A stretch of 64,000 bases of DNA from UM-FILTER-40-17 sp032251335 (GCA_032251335.1 JAVVDW010000006.1:80959-144958); one strand, 5' to 3'. Positions 33,458-43,172 are shown, counted from the first letter of the stretch. Translations and numbers: made by a program. Notes: a model not told the origin generated them from the sequence alone.

Positions 33458-35923
33458 ATGAAGAATGATTACAAAAATTTTATTTTAAGGGGTGCTTCAG
33501 AAATTGACATTGCTTTAGAAGCTTCTAATAATTCGCAGGACAGGATAGGTGGCAATCATCTTTCTAAGCTAAGCTTGGTAATCCTCGTACTCTTGTTTTG
33601 GAATTTTAATCTTACACAAGCACAATGTTCAATAACGAGCAGTATCAACTCGAGTAACTTAGTGATTGCTACAGACTTTGCAGGTTGCAACGGATTAATA
33701 ACTATCGGAGATGGCGTAAATCCCGCGGTTATAAGTATGGATGCCCAACTGGATTTAACAACTCTAGGTCCTGTGAATATAATTTCGAAATTCAGTTCAG
33801 GATTTGATTTTAGTCCCGGAAACGAAAAATTGATTTTGGCTGCCGGTTCCACGCTTAAGTTTGAAGATGGTGCAGTGCTTATTGGTGGCAGCTGTAATGC
33901 TTCTGAAAGAATTGTCATAGGAGACAGACTTTTAGCTAGTTGTAATGGACAGGCAGGTTTCGACTTTAGTTTTGCCGATTTACTGAATAACGGCGGTTTT
34001 GGAATCGTTAACTTATCGTCAGGGGCTCCGGTTTGTTTGACCAATTCAGTTGATTTATTTGCACAACCCTTTCCGCCCGATGAAGGCACCATTATTCAAT
34101 GGTATGACGCCCCTTCAGGGGGTAATCTTTTAGATGAAGGACTTGTGCTTTCGGCCAGTTTGGACAGTCAAACTAACTATTATGCAGAAGCGAGTTTCCC
34201 GGACGGCATGGTAAGCCTAAGAGAGGAAATCAAAAGACCCGAAAAACAAACCGCTATATGGGATGGCAATACATGGCAAAATGCAACACCCGACGAGAAT
34301 GTAGATGTGCTTTTTGAAGCAGCTTTAAACACAGGGGGAAACATTAATGCATGTAATTTGTCTGTAAACTCAGGAAATGTGATTGTAAATCCGGGACACA
34401 CCCTGAAGGTTGTCAACAAGGTCACGGTTACCGGAGGTGGATCTCTTACTTTTGAAAACGATGCATCGCTGGTGCAAATCAATGATGTTACCAATGAGGG
34501 TTCGGTTTTGTACAAAAGGAACACCACACCCATGGAACGTTTTGATTTTACCTATTGGTCTTCGCCTTTGTCCAATCAAAGGCTTTTCGACCTGTCGCCG
34601 GAGACGCTCTTTGATAAGTATTTCTTCTTTGACTCAGCTATACAAAATTGGGTCACTATTTACAACGGTAATCAGGTGATGCAAGCGGGTGCTGGATATA
34701 TTATTCGTTCACCTCAAAGCTTTACGTCTGGAAACCTACAGGTTTATAACGGCCGTTTCAACGGGGTGCCAAACAATGGTTTGATAGAGGTAACGGTACA
34801 AAAACCCTTTGCTACCAGTTTTGCGCTAATAGGAAATCCTTACCCCTCGGCTTTACATGCGGATGCTTTTATCGATCAAAATAGCGAAGTGCTGGGCGGA
34901 TCTCTATATTTTTGGACGCATAACACACCGCTTACCAATTTGGTTTTTACGGCAGACGACTATTCTGTGTACAATAAGACCGGTGGTACGAGTGCCGATT
35001 CAGGGGGCGATGCACCCGATGGAACAATCGCCTCAGGGCAAGGCTTTTTTGTGAGTTTGGCAACGGCAGGCACTATAAAGTTCAATAACTCGCAAAGAAT
35101 AATGGGGAGCAACGACCGTTTTTTCGCGGCAAACAATGAACCTGTGCGCGACATTTCTCTTAGCGACATATCAACGGCTTCTACAACCCTAATAAGAGAA
35201 ACGATTGGAATTGTACCGACAGCGGAATATATTTCCACAGAAAAAAGCAGGCTGTGGTTAAATATGACCAATACCCAAGGCGCTTTTAGCCAGCTTTTAT
35301 TGGGAATTGTACCACAAGCAACAGAAGGCATTGACAAGTTTTGGGATGCATTTTATGTAGATGGTGCACAAAACGTGATTGGTTTTTACAGCTTATACGA
35401 GGAAGACCGGTTTACCATACAAGCCAAACCATTGACAGAAGGCCAAGAGGAAACGGTCTTTAAGTTAGGTTTTCGTTCAAGCATAAACAGTTTGTTTCAC
35501 ATTTCGATTAGCAAGTTTGATGGTATTTTTGATCAGGGCAAGCAGATATTCCTTGAAGATACCTTTACCGGAAGTATCCACAACCTGAACGAATCAGACT
35601 ATGCGTTTACAACAAACAAAGGTATATTTAACGATAGGTTTATTTTGAAAATTATCTCTTCTGATTTGCCGGGTCAAACCGTTATTATCGCAGATAACAA
35701 GTTGGTGAGTTCTGAAACCAACGGCAGAATCAAACTTGAAAGCTCTGAAACGCCCATTGAAGCCCTGCAAGTATTTGACTTCACAGGGGTGTTACTCTTT
35801 AGCCGCGAACAGGTAAATCAGAAATTTGTGATTTTTCCGAATTTTAAAAACAATCATTCGCTTCTTATTGCCAAAGTAAGGCTTGCAGACGGTCAAATAC
35901 AAACTATTAAAATTGGAATTTAG
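33458..35923 (+). CDS. Secreted protein with Ig-like and T9SS C-terminal sorting domains (paralogue 2)
   Basis: The 821-residue product has a long N-terminal extension before the hydrophobic signal core (KLSLVILVLLFWNFNLTQAQ, about residues 37-56). An Ig-like domain of the type found in Cytophaga adhesins lies near residues 205-250 (IIQWYDAPSGGNLLDEG). From about residue 355 it parallels paralogue 1: FDFTYWSSPLSNQRLFDLSP, IGNPYPSALHADAFI, GGSLYFWTHNTPLTN, IASGQGFFVS, FNNSQRIMG and KSRLWLNMTN. A T9SS-type tail (LQVFDFTGVLLFSRE...IQTIKIGI) ends the protein. It is a surface or secreted protein of unknown function, likely expressed together with paralogue 1. Confidence 0.88.
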   Translation: MKNDYKNFILRGASEIDIALEASNNSQDRIGGNHLSKLSLVILVLLFWNFNLTQAQCSITSSINSSNLVIATDFAGCNGLITIGDGVNPAVISMDAQLDLTTLGPVNIISKFSSGFDFSPGNEKLILAAGSTLKFEDGAVLIGGSCNASERIVIGDRLLASCNGQAGFDFSFADLLNNGGFGIVNLSSGAPVCLTNSVDLFAQPFPPDEGTIIQWYDAPSGGNLLDEGLVLSASLDSQTNYYAEASFPDGMVSLREEIKRPEKQTAIWDGNTWQNATPDENVDVLFEAALNTGGNINACNLSVNSGNVIVNPGHTLKVVNKVTVTGGGSLTFENDASLVQINDVTNEGSVLYKRNTTPMERFDFTYWSSPLSNQRLFDLSPETLFDKYFFFDSAIQNWVTIYNGNQVMQAGAGYIIRSPQSFTSGNLQVYNGRFNGVPNNGLIEVTVQKPFATSFALIGNPYPSALHADAFIDQNSEVLGGSLYFWTHNTPLTNLVFTADDYSVYNKTGGTSADSGGDAPDGTIASGQGFFVSLATAGTIKFNNSQRIMGSNDRFFAANNEPVRDISLSDISTASTTLIRETIGIVPTAEYISTEKSRLWLNMTNTQGAFSQLLLGIVPQATEGIDKFWDAFYVDGAQNVIGFYSLYEEDRFTIQAKPLTEGQEETVFKLGFRSSINSLFHISISKFDGIFDQGKQIFLEDTFTGSIHNLNESDYAFTTNKGIFNDRFILKIISSDLPGQTVIIADNKLVSSETNGRIKLESSETPIEALQVFDFTGVLLFSREQVNQKFVIFPNFKNNHSLLIAKVRLADGQIQTIKIGI

Positions 35924-36046
35924 ATCTGTAGATTTTCATAACAAGTCACATAGGCATTCCTATTAATAGCTCCAAAGAGCTTGAACTTACTGGACTGTCG
36001 GTGGTGTGGTGATGTGTTTATTAAAATAGATTTGATAGCACAAAAA

Positions 36047-37321
36047 TCAAACGGCTAGATGCTCCGCTATTAAAAAGCCACTCGTCCAAGCATTCTGAAA
36101 ATTAAAGCCGCCCGTCACGGCATCGATGTTCAAAACCTCTCCGCCAAAGTATAAATGCGGATGCAGCTTGCTGCTGTAGTTTTTAAAGTCTATTTCTTTG
36201 AGTTGTACACCGCCCGCGGTTACAAATTCTTCTTTAAAAGTGCTTTTGCCGTCTATGGCAACTGTGGTTTGCGTAAGTGTTTCAGCCAATCTGCGAAGGG
36301 ATTTTTTGTCTGTAGCTGCCCAAGTCTGCTGCCCTTCGACTTCGGATTTTTGTAAGAGTTTTGCCCAAAATCGTTTGGGAATGGTTTCGGGTGCTGTATT
36401 CGCGACAAACTGTTTGGGATGTTGCGCCTTCATCCGATGGAGAGAGTCCACGGCTTCCTCCGTATTTTGGGTTTGCAACCAATTGATGGTGAGTTCAAAT
36501 TTGTATTGTTCGTTTGCCATCCAACGCGCACCAAAAGCCGAAAGCTTCAAGATAGCCGGCCCGCTCAATCCCCAATGGGTTATCAGCAACGGACCAAAGG
36601 ATTCATGATTTGATTTTTTGATTTGCAAGCGCACATCGATGGAAATGCCCGCCATGTCTTGTACCAACGTGTCAGTAGTGTTAAAAGTGAACAGCGAAGG
36701 CACCGGCGGTTCAATCTTGTGTCCTAGTGTTTCTATCATCGCCCAACTTTTAGGACTGCTTCCGGTGGCAATCATCAGGTTTTTTGCACGATAGGTGTTA
36801 TCATGGGTTTTTACCAGCCAATGCGTATCTTCTCGGCGAACAGACTGTACATGACAAGAGGTGAATAAACTAACACCTTTGCCAAGGCTGTGGTGAATCA
36901 AGCAATCTATAATGCTTTGGGATTTATTACTTACGGGAAACATGCGTCCGTCTGCCTCTGTTTTGAGTAAAACATCCTTTTTTTCAAACCAATCTATGGT
37001 TTGGCGAGGGCCAAACTTGTAAAATGGACCTAAAAGTTCTTTATGGCCACGCGGATAAAAACCAACCAGCTTTTTGGGATCAAAACAGGCGTGGGTAACG
37101 TTGCACCTGCCACCACCGGAAATTTTGACTTTGCTAAGGACATCTTTTTGTTTTTCGAGGATGCAGACAGATTTTTGTGGTGCCAGTTGTTTCAAATGCG
37201 CTGCTGCAAAAAATCCGGCTGCGCCACCACCTATGATCAGTAGATCAAAAAACGTATCACTTTCCCGGATTTTGTCGGTTGCTTTCAGAGTTGTTGGACT
37301 TTTATGATTTTCACCGGGCAC
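36047..37321 (-). CDS. BaiN/HI0933-type FAD-dependent oxidoreductase
   Basis: The 424-residue flavoprotein has the dinucleotide-binding motif LLIIGGGAAGFFAA near residue 28. Next come KVKISGGGRCNVTHA near residue 65 (family signature), ATGSSPKSWAMIETLGHKI in the middle and the C-terminal FAD contact LYFGGEVLNIDAVTGGFNFQNA. Members are annotated as aminoacetone oxidase-like or BaiN-like; the physiological substrate is not established. The ATG at 37321 lies inside the preceding ferredoxin gene, overlapping it by 37 bp. A later start could reduce this, but the first residues before LLIIGGG show no strong alternative. The overlap suggests coupled expression with the ferredoxin and U32 genes. Confidence 0.88.
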   Translation of the reverse strand: MPGENHKSPTTLKATDKIRESDTFFDLLIIGGGAAGFFAAAHLKQLAPQKSVCILEKQKDVLSKVKISGGGRCNVTHACFDPKKLVGFYPRGHKELLGPFYKFGPRQTIDWFEKKDVLLKTEADGRMFPVSNKSQSIIDCLIHHSLGKGVSLFTSCHVQSVRREDTHWLVKTHDNTYRAKNLMIATGSSPKSWAMIETLGHKIEPPVPSLFTFNTTDTLVQDMAGISIDVRLQIKKSNHESFGPLLITHWGLSGPAILKLSAFGARWMANEQYKFELTINWLQTQNTEEAVDSLHRMKAQHPKQFVANTAPETIPKRFWAKLLQKSEVEGQQTWAATDKKSLRRLAETLTQTTVAIDGKSTFKEEFVTAGGVQLKEIDFKNYSSKLHPHLYFGGEVLNIDAVTGGFNFQNAWTSGFLIAEHLAV

Positions 37322-37518
37322 AATTCGGCTGCTTTTCTATTTGCTTCCCACTCATGCACGCTTGCAATGACGTGATGAAATCCGCTCTTTTCATGCGCAC
37401 CTATGAGCCTGCTTTTGCCATCTTTGCGAGACATACGCCACCGCTCGGGCGCTAATTCAACGCAGTAGTTGCAACCGATACATTTATGTCGTTGTTGTGT
37501 GATACGGATCATGGGCAA
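37285..37518 (-). CDS. Ferredoxin, 4Fe-4S type
   Basis: The 77-residue protein binds one cluster: CIGCNYC at residues 14-20 plus a distal CP near residue 68 (AELCPVKIIKV). This is the arrangement of small single-cluster ferredoxins, in which a middle segment replaces the second cluster. It overlaps the U32 gene upstream by 35 bp and the flavoprotein gene downstream by 37 bp. It is therefore the middle of a tightly interlocked trio and probably passes electrons to or from one of the partners. The most likely link is to the U32 protein, whose family contains an iron-sulfur cluster, but that is inference. Confidence 0.88.
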   Translation of the reverse strand: MPMIRITQQRHKCIGCNYCVELAPERWRMSRKDGKSRLIGAHEKSGFHHVIASVHEWEANRKAAELCPVKIIKVQQL

Positions 37519-38743
37519 CTATTTTGTAAAGCCTGTCTGACGGGCGAATGGGGGCGGGAACAATAACAGAAAAAGAACTGCCTTTTCCTACTTCATGGCA
37601 TGGGAGGTCGTTGACGCGTATTTCAGAAACTGTGGTTTCTACTACACCCGTTTTTGCTCCTGTAATGAGTATGTCTTCACCTTTTTGAAGCCTGTGAGAT
37701 TCAAGGATAAATTCGGCCACACCCAACTTTGGGTAGTATTTTACGGCACGTCCAATATATATTTTTCGGGTGGTTGCCTGCGAGCCGTAGCCGTCTGACC
37801 ATGCCCCCATTTTTTGCCCCAAATAATATCCATCCCAAAAACCACGGTTGTACACTTTTTCCAGAAGGTTTTTCCAATGAGAAATTTCGTCGGGTGTATA
37901 GGTGCCGTTTTGAATAGAAACGACAGCCTCTCTATAACATTGGGTCACTGTTTTTACATATTCCGGGGCGCGTCCGCGTCCTTCTATTTTGAGAACGCTT
38001 ACTCCGGCTGCGACTATTTCGTCTAAAAAGTCTATGGTGCAAAGATCTTTTGGCGACATGATGTATTCCTGATCGATAGCCAATACATGACCGTCTTCTT
38101 TGTCAGTCACCTCATAGGTGCGTCGACAATTTTGCATACAAGCACCCCTGTTTGCCGAAGCATTGTGGGTGTGCAAACTTAAATAGCATTTGCCCGAAAC
38201 CGCCATGCAGAGCGCGCCGTGAACAAAAATTTCAACTTTGACAAGTTCTCCCGACGGACCACATACGTTGTCTCTACGGATACCATCGGTTATTTCTTTG
38301 ACCTGTTTGAGACTGAGTTCGCGAGCCAACACCACCAAATCTGCAAAATGGGCATAAAACTTGACCGTTTCCAAGTTTGTGATGTTTACTTGTGTAGAAA
38401 CATGTACCGGCATGTAGATTGAAGCGGCGTAGTTGATGACGGCTTGGTCAGCGGCGATTACTGCCGATATGCCACTTTCCTTGGCTCGGTTTACAATCCG
38501 TTTCATCAGAGATAAATCGTGGTCGTAGATAATGGTGTTGAGGGTCAAATAGCTTTTGACATTGTGTTTTTGGGTACGTTTGCTGATAGCGTCCAAATCA
38601 TCTAAAGTGAAATTATGAGCGGCGCGCGCGCGCATATTGAGTTGTTCGATGCCAAAATAGACCGCGTCGGCACCGGCTTGTATTGCGGCCATCAACGATT
38701 CGAAAGAACCTGCCGGAGCCAAAATTTCTACTTTTCTTTGCAT
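37484..38743 (-). CDS. U32 family protein, probable tRNA uridine hydroxylation enzyme (TrhP/YegQ-like)
   Basis: The 419-residue protein begins with the U32 hallmark EILAPAGSFESLMAAIQAGADAVYFG. The signature region EIFVHGALCMAVSGKCYLS is at about 175-193, followed by NRGACMQNCRRTYEV near residue 203; these cysteines bind an iron-sulfur cluster. A C-terminal beta-domain starts near residue 335. Although called peptidases, members such as E. coli TrhP are needed for 5-hydroxyuridine in the tRNA wobble position. The length and motif order fit that subgroup. It leads the interlocked trio with the ferredoxin and the BaiN-type flavoprotein. Confidence 0.88.
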   Translation of the reverse strand: MQRKVEILAPAGSFESLMAAIQAGADAVYFGIEQLNMRARAAHNFTLDDLDAISKRTQKHNVKSYLTLNTIIYDHDLSLMKRIVNRAKESGISAVIAADQAVINYAASIYMPVHVSTQVNITNLETVKFYAHFADLVVLARELSLKQVKEITDGIRRDNVCGPSGELVKVEIFVHGALCMAVSGKCYLSLHTHNASANRGACMQNCRRTYEVTDKEDGHVLAIDQEYIMSPKDLCTIDFLDEIVAAGVSVLKIEGRGRAPEYVKTVTQCYREAVVSIQNGTYTPDEISHWKNLLEKVYNRGFWDGYYLGQKMGAWSDGYGSQATTRKIYIGRAVKYYPKLGVAEFILESHRLQKGEDILITGAKTGVVETTVSEIRVNDLPCHEVGKGSSFSVIVPAPIRPSDRLYKIVAHDPYHTTTT

Positions 38744-38822
38744 TTTTGTTTAGAAATATCCTTCAGATTGTGGTGTTTATTTCGTCAGATTTATGAGATA
38801 AATCTTTAAAAATAGAAGAAAT

Positions 38823-40451
38823 TTACGGTTTTCCATACATTTTTTCTCTTTGCTCTCGTATGGTGTCGTCGTCCATATAGTCGTCAAAGGTCATGTATCT
38901 ATCGATAACGCCACTAGGTGTTAGTTCCAATATGCGATTGCCCACTGTTTGCGCAAAGGCGTGGTCGTGCGTGGTGAGTAAAACGGTGCCTTTAAAGTTT
39001 TTGAGCGAATTGTTAAACGCGGTAATCGATTCCAAGTCCAGGTGGTTGGTAGGTTCGTCTAGCATCAACACATTGGCGCGTTGCATCATCATACGCGAAA
39101 TCATACAACGCACTTTTTCACCACCCGACAGCACGTTGGAAGTTTTGAGGGCTTCTTCGCCGCTAAAGAGCATTTTTCCCAGAAAACCGCGCAAGTACAC
39201 TTCTTCGCGTTCTTCTTCCGTTTGTGCCCATTGTCGTAGCCAATCTACCAAACTGAGTTTGTTTTCAAAAAATGCGCTGTTGTCTAGTGGCAAATAGGCC
39301 TGAGAAGTGGTGATGCCCCAGGCAAATTTTCCGGAATCGGGCTTGGCATTGCCGGAGATAATTTCATAAAAAGCGGTTGCCGCACGCGAATCTTTAGAAT
39401 AGACAATGACTTTGTCTCCTTTTGATAAATTCAAATCTAGGTTCTTAAAGAGGACTTCGCCTTCAGCCGAAGCCGATAGGTTTTCTACATTCAAAATTTG
39501 ATCGCCGGCTTCCCGTTCCTGATCATATATAATGGCAGGATAGCGTCGGCTAGAGGGCTTTATGTCGTCCACTTTGAGTTTTTCCAGCATTTTTTTCCGG
39601 CTGGTAGCTTGTTTAGATTTAGCGACATTGGCACTGAAACGCATAATAAATTCTTGCAGTTCTTTGCGTTTTTCCTCGGCTTTTTTGTTCTGTTGAGAGC
39701 GTTGGCGGGCTGCCAATTGGCTGGATTCGTACCAAAAAGTATAGTTGCCGCTGTAGTGGTTTATTTTTCCGAAATCGATGTCTGAAATATGTGTACAAAC
39801 CGCGTCCAAGAAGTGACGGTCGTGCGAGACCACGATGACGGTGTTTTCATAATTGGCTATAAAATTTTCGAGCCAGTTGATGGTTTCGTAGTCCAAATCG
39901 TTGGTAGGCTCATCCATGATCAACACATCCGGATTGCCAAAAAGCGCTTGAGCCAACAAAACGCGCACTTTTAGTTTGTTGTCTAATTCGCCCATCAGCG
40001 TGTAGTGCAAATCTTCGCTGATACCCAGGTTGGAAAGGAGTGCTGCCGCATCCGAATCTGCATTCCAGCCGTTCATCTCTTCGAAGTGTACTTGCAGTTC
40101 GCCAACCCGATCGCTGTCTGCATCAGAAAAGTCGGGTTTTGCATAGAGCTGGTCCATCTCTTGCTTAATGGCGTAAAGCGGCTTGTTGCCCATAAGCACA
40201 GTTTCCAAAACGGTGTGCGCATCATAGGCAAAGTGATTTTGCTCCAGGACAGACATCCGCTTGCCGGGCTCTAGCGACACATGGCCCGAAGTGGCGTCGT
40301 GTTGCCCGGTTAGTATTTTTAAAAATGTCGATTTACCCGCACCGTTGGCACCAATGATGCCATAGCAATTGCCTTTGGTAAAAGTGACGTTTACCTCATC
40401 AAACAAGATGCGTTTTCCGAATTGAACAGAAAGGTTGGATACGCTGAGCAT
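38823..40451 (-). CDS. ABC-F family ATP-binding protein (ribosome-associated)
   Basis: The 542-residue protein has two ABC ATPase domains and no membrane domain. Domain 1 has Walker A GANGAGKST near residue 35 and Walker B VLIMDEPTNDLD near residue 180. An inter-domain linker (about 240-320, rich in Lys/Arg, SKQATSRKKMLEKLKVDDIKP) matches the P-site tRNA interaction motif region. Domain 2 has signature LSGGEKVR and Walker B VLMLDEPTNHLDLES. Its Walker A position is altered (VYSKDSRAATAFYE where GxxGxGKT is expected), as in the YbiT-like subgroup. ABC-F proteins of this type act on the ribosome during translation. It is a single gene with its own promoter. Confidence 0.92.
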   Translation of the reverse strand: MLSVSNLSVQFGKRILFDEVNVTFTKGNCYGIIGANGAGKSTFLKILTGQHDATSGHVSLEPGKRMSVLEQNHFAYDAHTVLETVLMGNKPLYAIKQEMDQLYAKPDFSDADSDRVGELQVHFEEMNGWNADSDAAALLSNLGISEDLHYTLMGELDNKLKVRVLLAQALFGNPDVLIMDEPTNDLDYETINWLENFIANYENTVIVVSHDRHFLDAVCTHISDIDFGKINHYSGNYTFWYESSQLAARQRSQQNKKAEEKRKELQEFIMRFSANVAKSKQATSRKKMLEKLKVDDIKPSSRRYPAIIYDQEREAGDQILNVENLSASAEGEVLFKNLDLNLSKGDKVIVYSKDSRAATAFYEIISGNAKPDSGKFAWGITTSQAYLPLDNSAFFENKLSLVDWLRQWAQTEEEREEVYLRGFLGKMLFSGEEALKTSNVLSGGEKVRCMISRMMMQRANVLMLDEPTNHLDLESITAFNNSLKNFKGTVLLTTHDHAFAQTVGNRILELTPSGVIDRYMTFDDYMDDDTIREQREKMYGKP

Positions 40452-40470
40452 GAATTTTGTTTTTTGGTTT

Positions 40471-40478
40471 GCAAAACT
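40471..40478 (-). promoter_or_regulatory. -7 promoter element of the ABC-F gene
   Basis: TAGTTTTG on the minus strand matches TAnnTTTG and lies 20 bp before the ATG at 40451. A TTTG occurs upstream at 40495-40492 but at a short spacing of 13 bp. Confidence 0.5.
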
Positions 40479-40610
40479 AAGAAAATTAATGCCAAATTTG
40501 ACATGAATGAGGATTTGACTTCACATCATTGTTAGAAATCTAAGCTTAACTTTAAGAGATTGTTATTTTATTTTAACAAGCGTTTAACAGCGTGGCATAA
40601 GGTGTTCATT

Positions 40611-40618
40611 TACTTTTG
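40611..40618 (+). promoter_or_regulatory. -7 promoter element of the thioredoxin-fold lipoprotein gene
   Basis: TACTTTTG matches TAnnTTTG exactly and lies 25 bp before the ATG at 40643. No clear -33 element is seen. Confidence 0.5.
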
Positions 40619-40642
40619 TTTAATTCTTTTTAAAAACAATAG

Positions 40643-42052
40643 ATGCGAAGATTTTTACATATACTTTTTTTAACGGTTTTTGTTTGGGGATGTAACGATA
40701 AAAAACAATCAAATACCGAAGCAAATTATTTTGGCGGAACGGTTATCAACCAAACCAGTGACTGGGTTTATTTGTACAGCGGAGAAACACTCATCGATTC
40801 CGCTTTTATCGATTCCACTAAGTCTTTCATGTTTGCTCTCGACAATAAAAAAACCGGATTGTTTCGCTTCGTCATTAAGCCCGAATATCAATATGTTTTT
40901 ATAGAACCGGAAGACAGCATCATGGTGTATCTCAACACGCTCGAATTTGATGAATCGCTGGCTTTTTCGGGAAGGGGTGGTGCAAAAAACAATTTTTTAT
41001 CCGAAATGTTTCTTGAAAACGAAGAAGATTCCAAAGATATTATTGGGTATTATCAGTTGCCAACCGAATCGTTTATCCATAAAATGGATTCGCTCCGCGA
41101 TGAAAAACTTCAAAAGTTTGCATCGTTTAAGAAAGAAACAGATATTTCGGAAGCATTTTCTAAAATTGCCCACGGCAGTATGAATTTTATGAACTACAGG
41201 GTGCGTGAATTATACCCTTTTATCAACACAAACCACTTAGAGTCTTCTTTTGAAACCTTGCCGAGCGATTATTACAAATTTAGAGAAGAAATAGATGTTG
41301 ACGATACCTTATTGTCATCCTATTACTCTTTCAAGAACTATCTGATGTCCTATTTGAACAACATTTCGTTTTTCAAATGTCTGGCGGATTGTAAAAACCA
41401 CCAACACGTTCCAAAATTTACCTACCATCACAATTTGCATAAAATTGAAATGATAGACAGTTTGATAAAAAACAACCAGATTCGGGATATGCTGTTGCAG
41501 GAGAGTGCCTTCTCATTCCTAAAAAACGAAGAAGACAGCGTGAATATCAACAGCTATATGACTGTTTTTAATAAAATTTCCAAAAGTGTCGAACTCGATT
41601 CAAAGGTAAAAAATATGGCTAGCAAAACCTTGATGCTTGCCAGTGGGAAGGTATTGCCGGATTTTGAAGTAGTGGACATAGAAGGACGCCCTTTTCCAAT
41701 GAGCCGACAGTTTCAAAAAAACCCGTCTGTTATTTTCTTTTGGGATTCAAAATACAGAAAGCATTTTAAAAATGCCCACGAACGTATTGCAGAACTTCAA
41801 AAGCAGTTCCCAAATATCAATTTTTACGGCGTTTCTGTCTCCGACAACCACGAAGATTGGGTGGCAGAATCCAAACGCAACAATTTGGATCCTAAGAGCG
41901 AATTCAGGGCCTTAAATTTTCAAAAAATCAGTGAAGATTTGATGATTAACAATCTTTCTAAAGCTTATATCGTCAATCAAAAAGGAGAGATTCTCAACGC
42001 ATCCGAAAACTTTTTTGACCCTGCCATCGAACGCCTACTGGCGGAGAACTAG
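40643..42052 (+). CDS. TlpA/thioredoxin-fold lipoprotein lacking the redox cysteines
   Basis: The 469-residue protein has a lipoprotein signal (MRRFLHILFLTVFVWGC, Cys17). The N-terminal 330 residues are mostly helical, typical of the DUF4369-like/TlpA proteins of Bacteroidota. The C-terminal 130 residues (from VLPDFEVVDIEGRPFP near residue 337) follow a TlpA-type thioredoxin fold. At the place of the CxxC active site the sequence reads FFWDSKYRKHFKNA, so both cysteines are missing. Later fold elements (FYGVSVSDNHEDWVAE, KAYIVNQKGEI) are intact. It therefore cannot act as a dithiol oxidoreductase and may be a scaffold or sensor. It is convergent with the DUF3810 gene, with 12 bp between their ends. 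Confidence 0.82.
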   Translation: MRRFLHILFLTVFVWGCNDKKQSNTEANYFGGTVINQTSDWVYLYSGETLIDSAFIDSTKSFMFALDNKKTGLFRFVIKPEYQYVFIEPEDSIMVYLNTLEFDESLAFSGRGGAKNNFLSEMFLENEEDSKDIIGYYQLPTESFIHKMDSLRDEKLQKFASFKKETDISEAFSKIAHGSMNFMNYRVRELYPFINTNHLESSFETLPSDYYKFREEIDVDDTLLSSYYSFKNYLMSYLNNISFFKCLADCKNHQHVPKFTYHHNLHKIEMIDSLIKNNQIRDMLLQESAFSFLKNEEDSVNINSYMTVFNKISKSVELDSKVKNMASKTLMLASGKVLPDFEVVDIEGRPFPMSRQFQKNPSVIFFWDSKYRKHFKNAHERIAELQKQFPNINFYGVSVSDNHEDWVAESKRNNLDPKSEFRALNFQKISEDLMINNLSKAYIVNQKGEILNASENFFDPAIERLLAEN

Positions 42053-42064
42053 CCTTGGTACGTT

Positions 42065-43150
42065 TTATTGTAGATATTTGTTTAAGTAGCCCACTATCAT
42101 ACCGACCACTTTGTCATAACTCGCTATGCCATGCCGCTGGCTGTTGGCTTTTAAATAGGTGTCGAATGACTTTTTAAACAAAGGTTCAAAGGGATTTTCA
42201 TAAGCCTTCCAAAAAGCATTGGACTCTTGGTAGTTGGCTAAAATTCCCTTGTTTACTTTCCGCAAGTAGGTAGTATAGTTTTCCGGATCGCGTAAATACA
42301 GCTCATTCAAACAATACTTTAAGCCAAAAATATATCCGAAGTATTGAAAATAAGGATCCGGATGTTGTGTGGCTGTCAGCCACGCGATAAAATTCGCCTC
42401 GTCTTCGGCGGCATAGCCCAACTGATGTGCTTGTTCGTGAAGCGCAGTAACAGGAAATTTGTTGACCGGCATGATGCCATCCACATGACCTTCGTGTGTA
42501 AGCGGATTAAAATAACCGCTAAAACCCATATAGGTCAAAAGGGTGCTGTAAGTAGAAGTTTTGAGGCTTTGCCGATCAAAAGAAAGTTGCGCAAAATCTT
42601 TCTCTATTTCCCGATATCCGGCCAAAGAAGCTTTATAAATAGTGGTTTTTTCCATAGGAATATGAACCATTGCGCTGTCGTTATCAGACAAGAATAGCTG
42701 TAAGCGATTGCTTTTTTCTGTAAGTATGTCAACGGTTTTTTGAAGTGCCTCAGTCGTGTAATTCGTTTTGATATCTAAAGTTGTTGCTAAAGGCAAACGG
42801 TAATAATTGATGCCCCAAAACAACAAAAACGCAGCGTAAACAACCGTTAAGACAGCCAAAATCTTTCCGAAAAACCATCGGGGTTGTCGCAGACAATTTC
42901 GAATATTAATTAAAAGCCACCGAACCATCAATAAAATAGATATGATATAAATCCAATCGCCAACCGAAAAAGGAATCCAGCCAAATACTGTGCGAAACCA
43001 AAGTCCTATTTTTGGGTAAAGTCCTTGGCTGTAATAGGTTTCTACAAATTCCGGAAATTGCTTGAGCACAACCGTAATCAATGCCAAAAACACGCATCCG
43101 AATAAAAAATAAAGGTCGTTTTTGAGTTTTTTTGATGCGATTATAGGCAT
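42065..43150 (-). CDS. DUF3810 domain membrane protein with zincin-like motif
   Basis: The 361-residue protein has three N-terminal membrane helices (about 14-32, 58-78 and 93-115) and a large extracytoplasmic domain. The motif HEQAHQLGYAAEDEANF near residue 225 resembles the HExxH zinc site with a following Glu, as in gluzincin peptidases, here as HEQAH. This is the DUF3810 family, common in Bacteroidota and Firmicutes and of unknown function. A protease role is plausible from the motif but unproven. It is a single gene with a promoter divergent from pepD. Confidence 0.88.
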   Translation of the reverse strand: MPIIASKKLKNDLYFLFGCVFLALITVVLKQFPEFVETYYSQGLYPKIGLWFRTVFGWIPFSVGDWIYIISILLMVRWLLINIRNCLRQPRWFFGKILAVLTVVYAAFLLFWGINYYRLPLATTLDIKTNYTTEALQKTVDILTEKSNRLQLFLSDNDSAMVHIPMEKTTIYKASLAGYREIEKDFAQLSFDRQSLKTSTYSTLLTYMGFSGYFNPLTHEGHVDGIMPVNKFPVTALHEQAHQLGYAAEDEANFIAWLTATQHPDPYFQYFGYIFGLKYCLNELYLRDPENYTTYLRKVNKGILANYQESNAFWKAYENPFEPLFKKSFDTYLKANSQRHGIASYDKVVGMIVGYLNKYLQ

Positions 43151-43172
43151 TTGCTGGGGACTTATTTTGAAG

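Noticed and set aside
35985..36000. AGCTC-CAAA-GAGCT hairpin after the second T9SS paralogue as terminator.
   Set aside because: It is a 5-bp stem without a T run; too weak to call.
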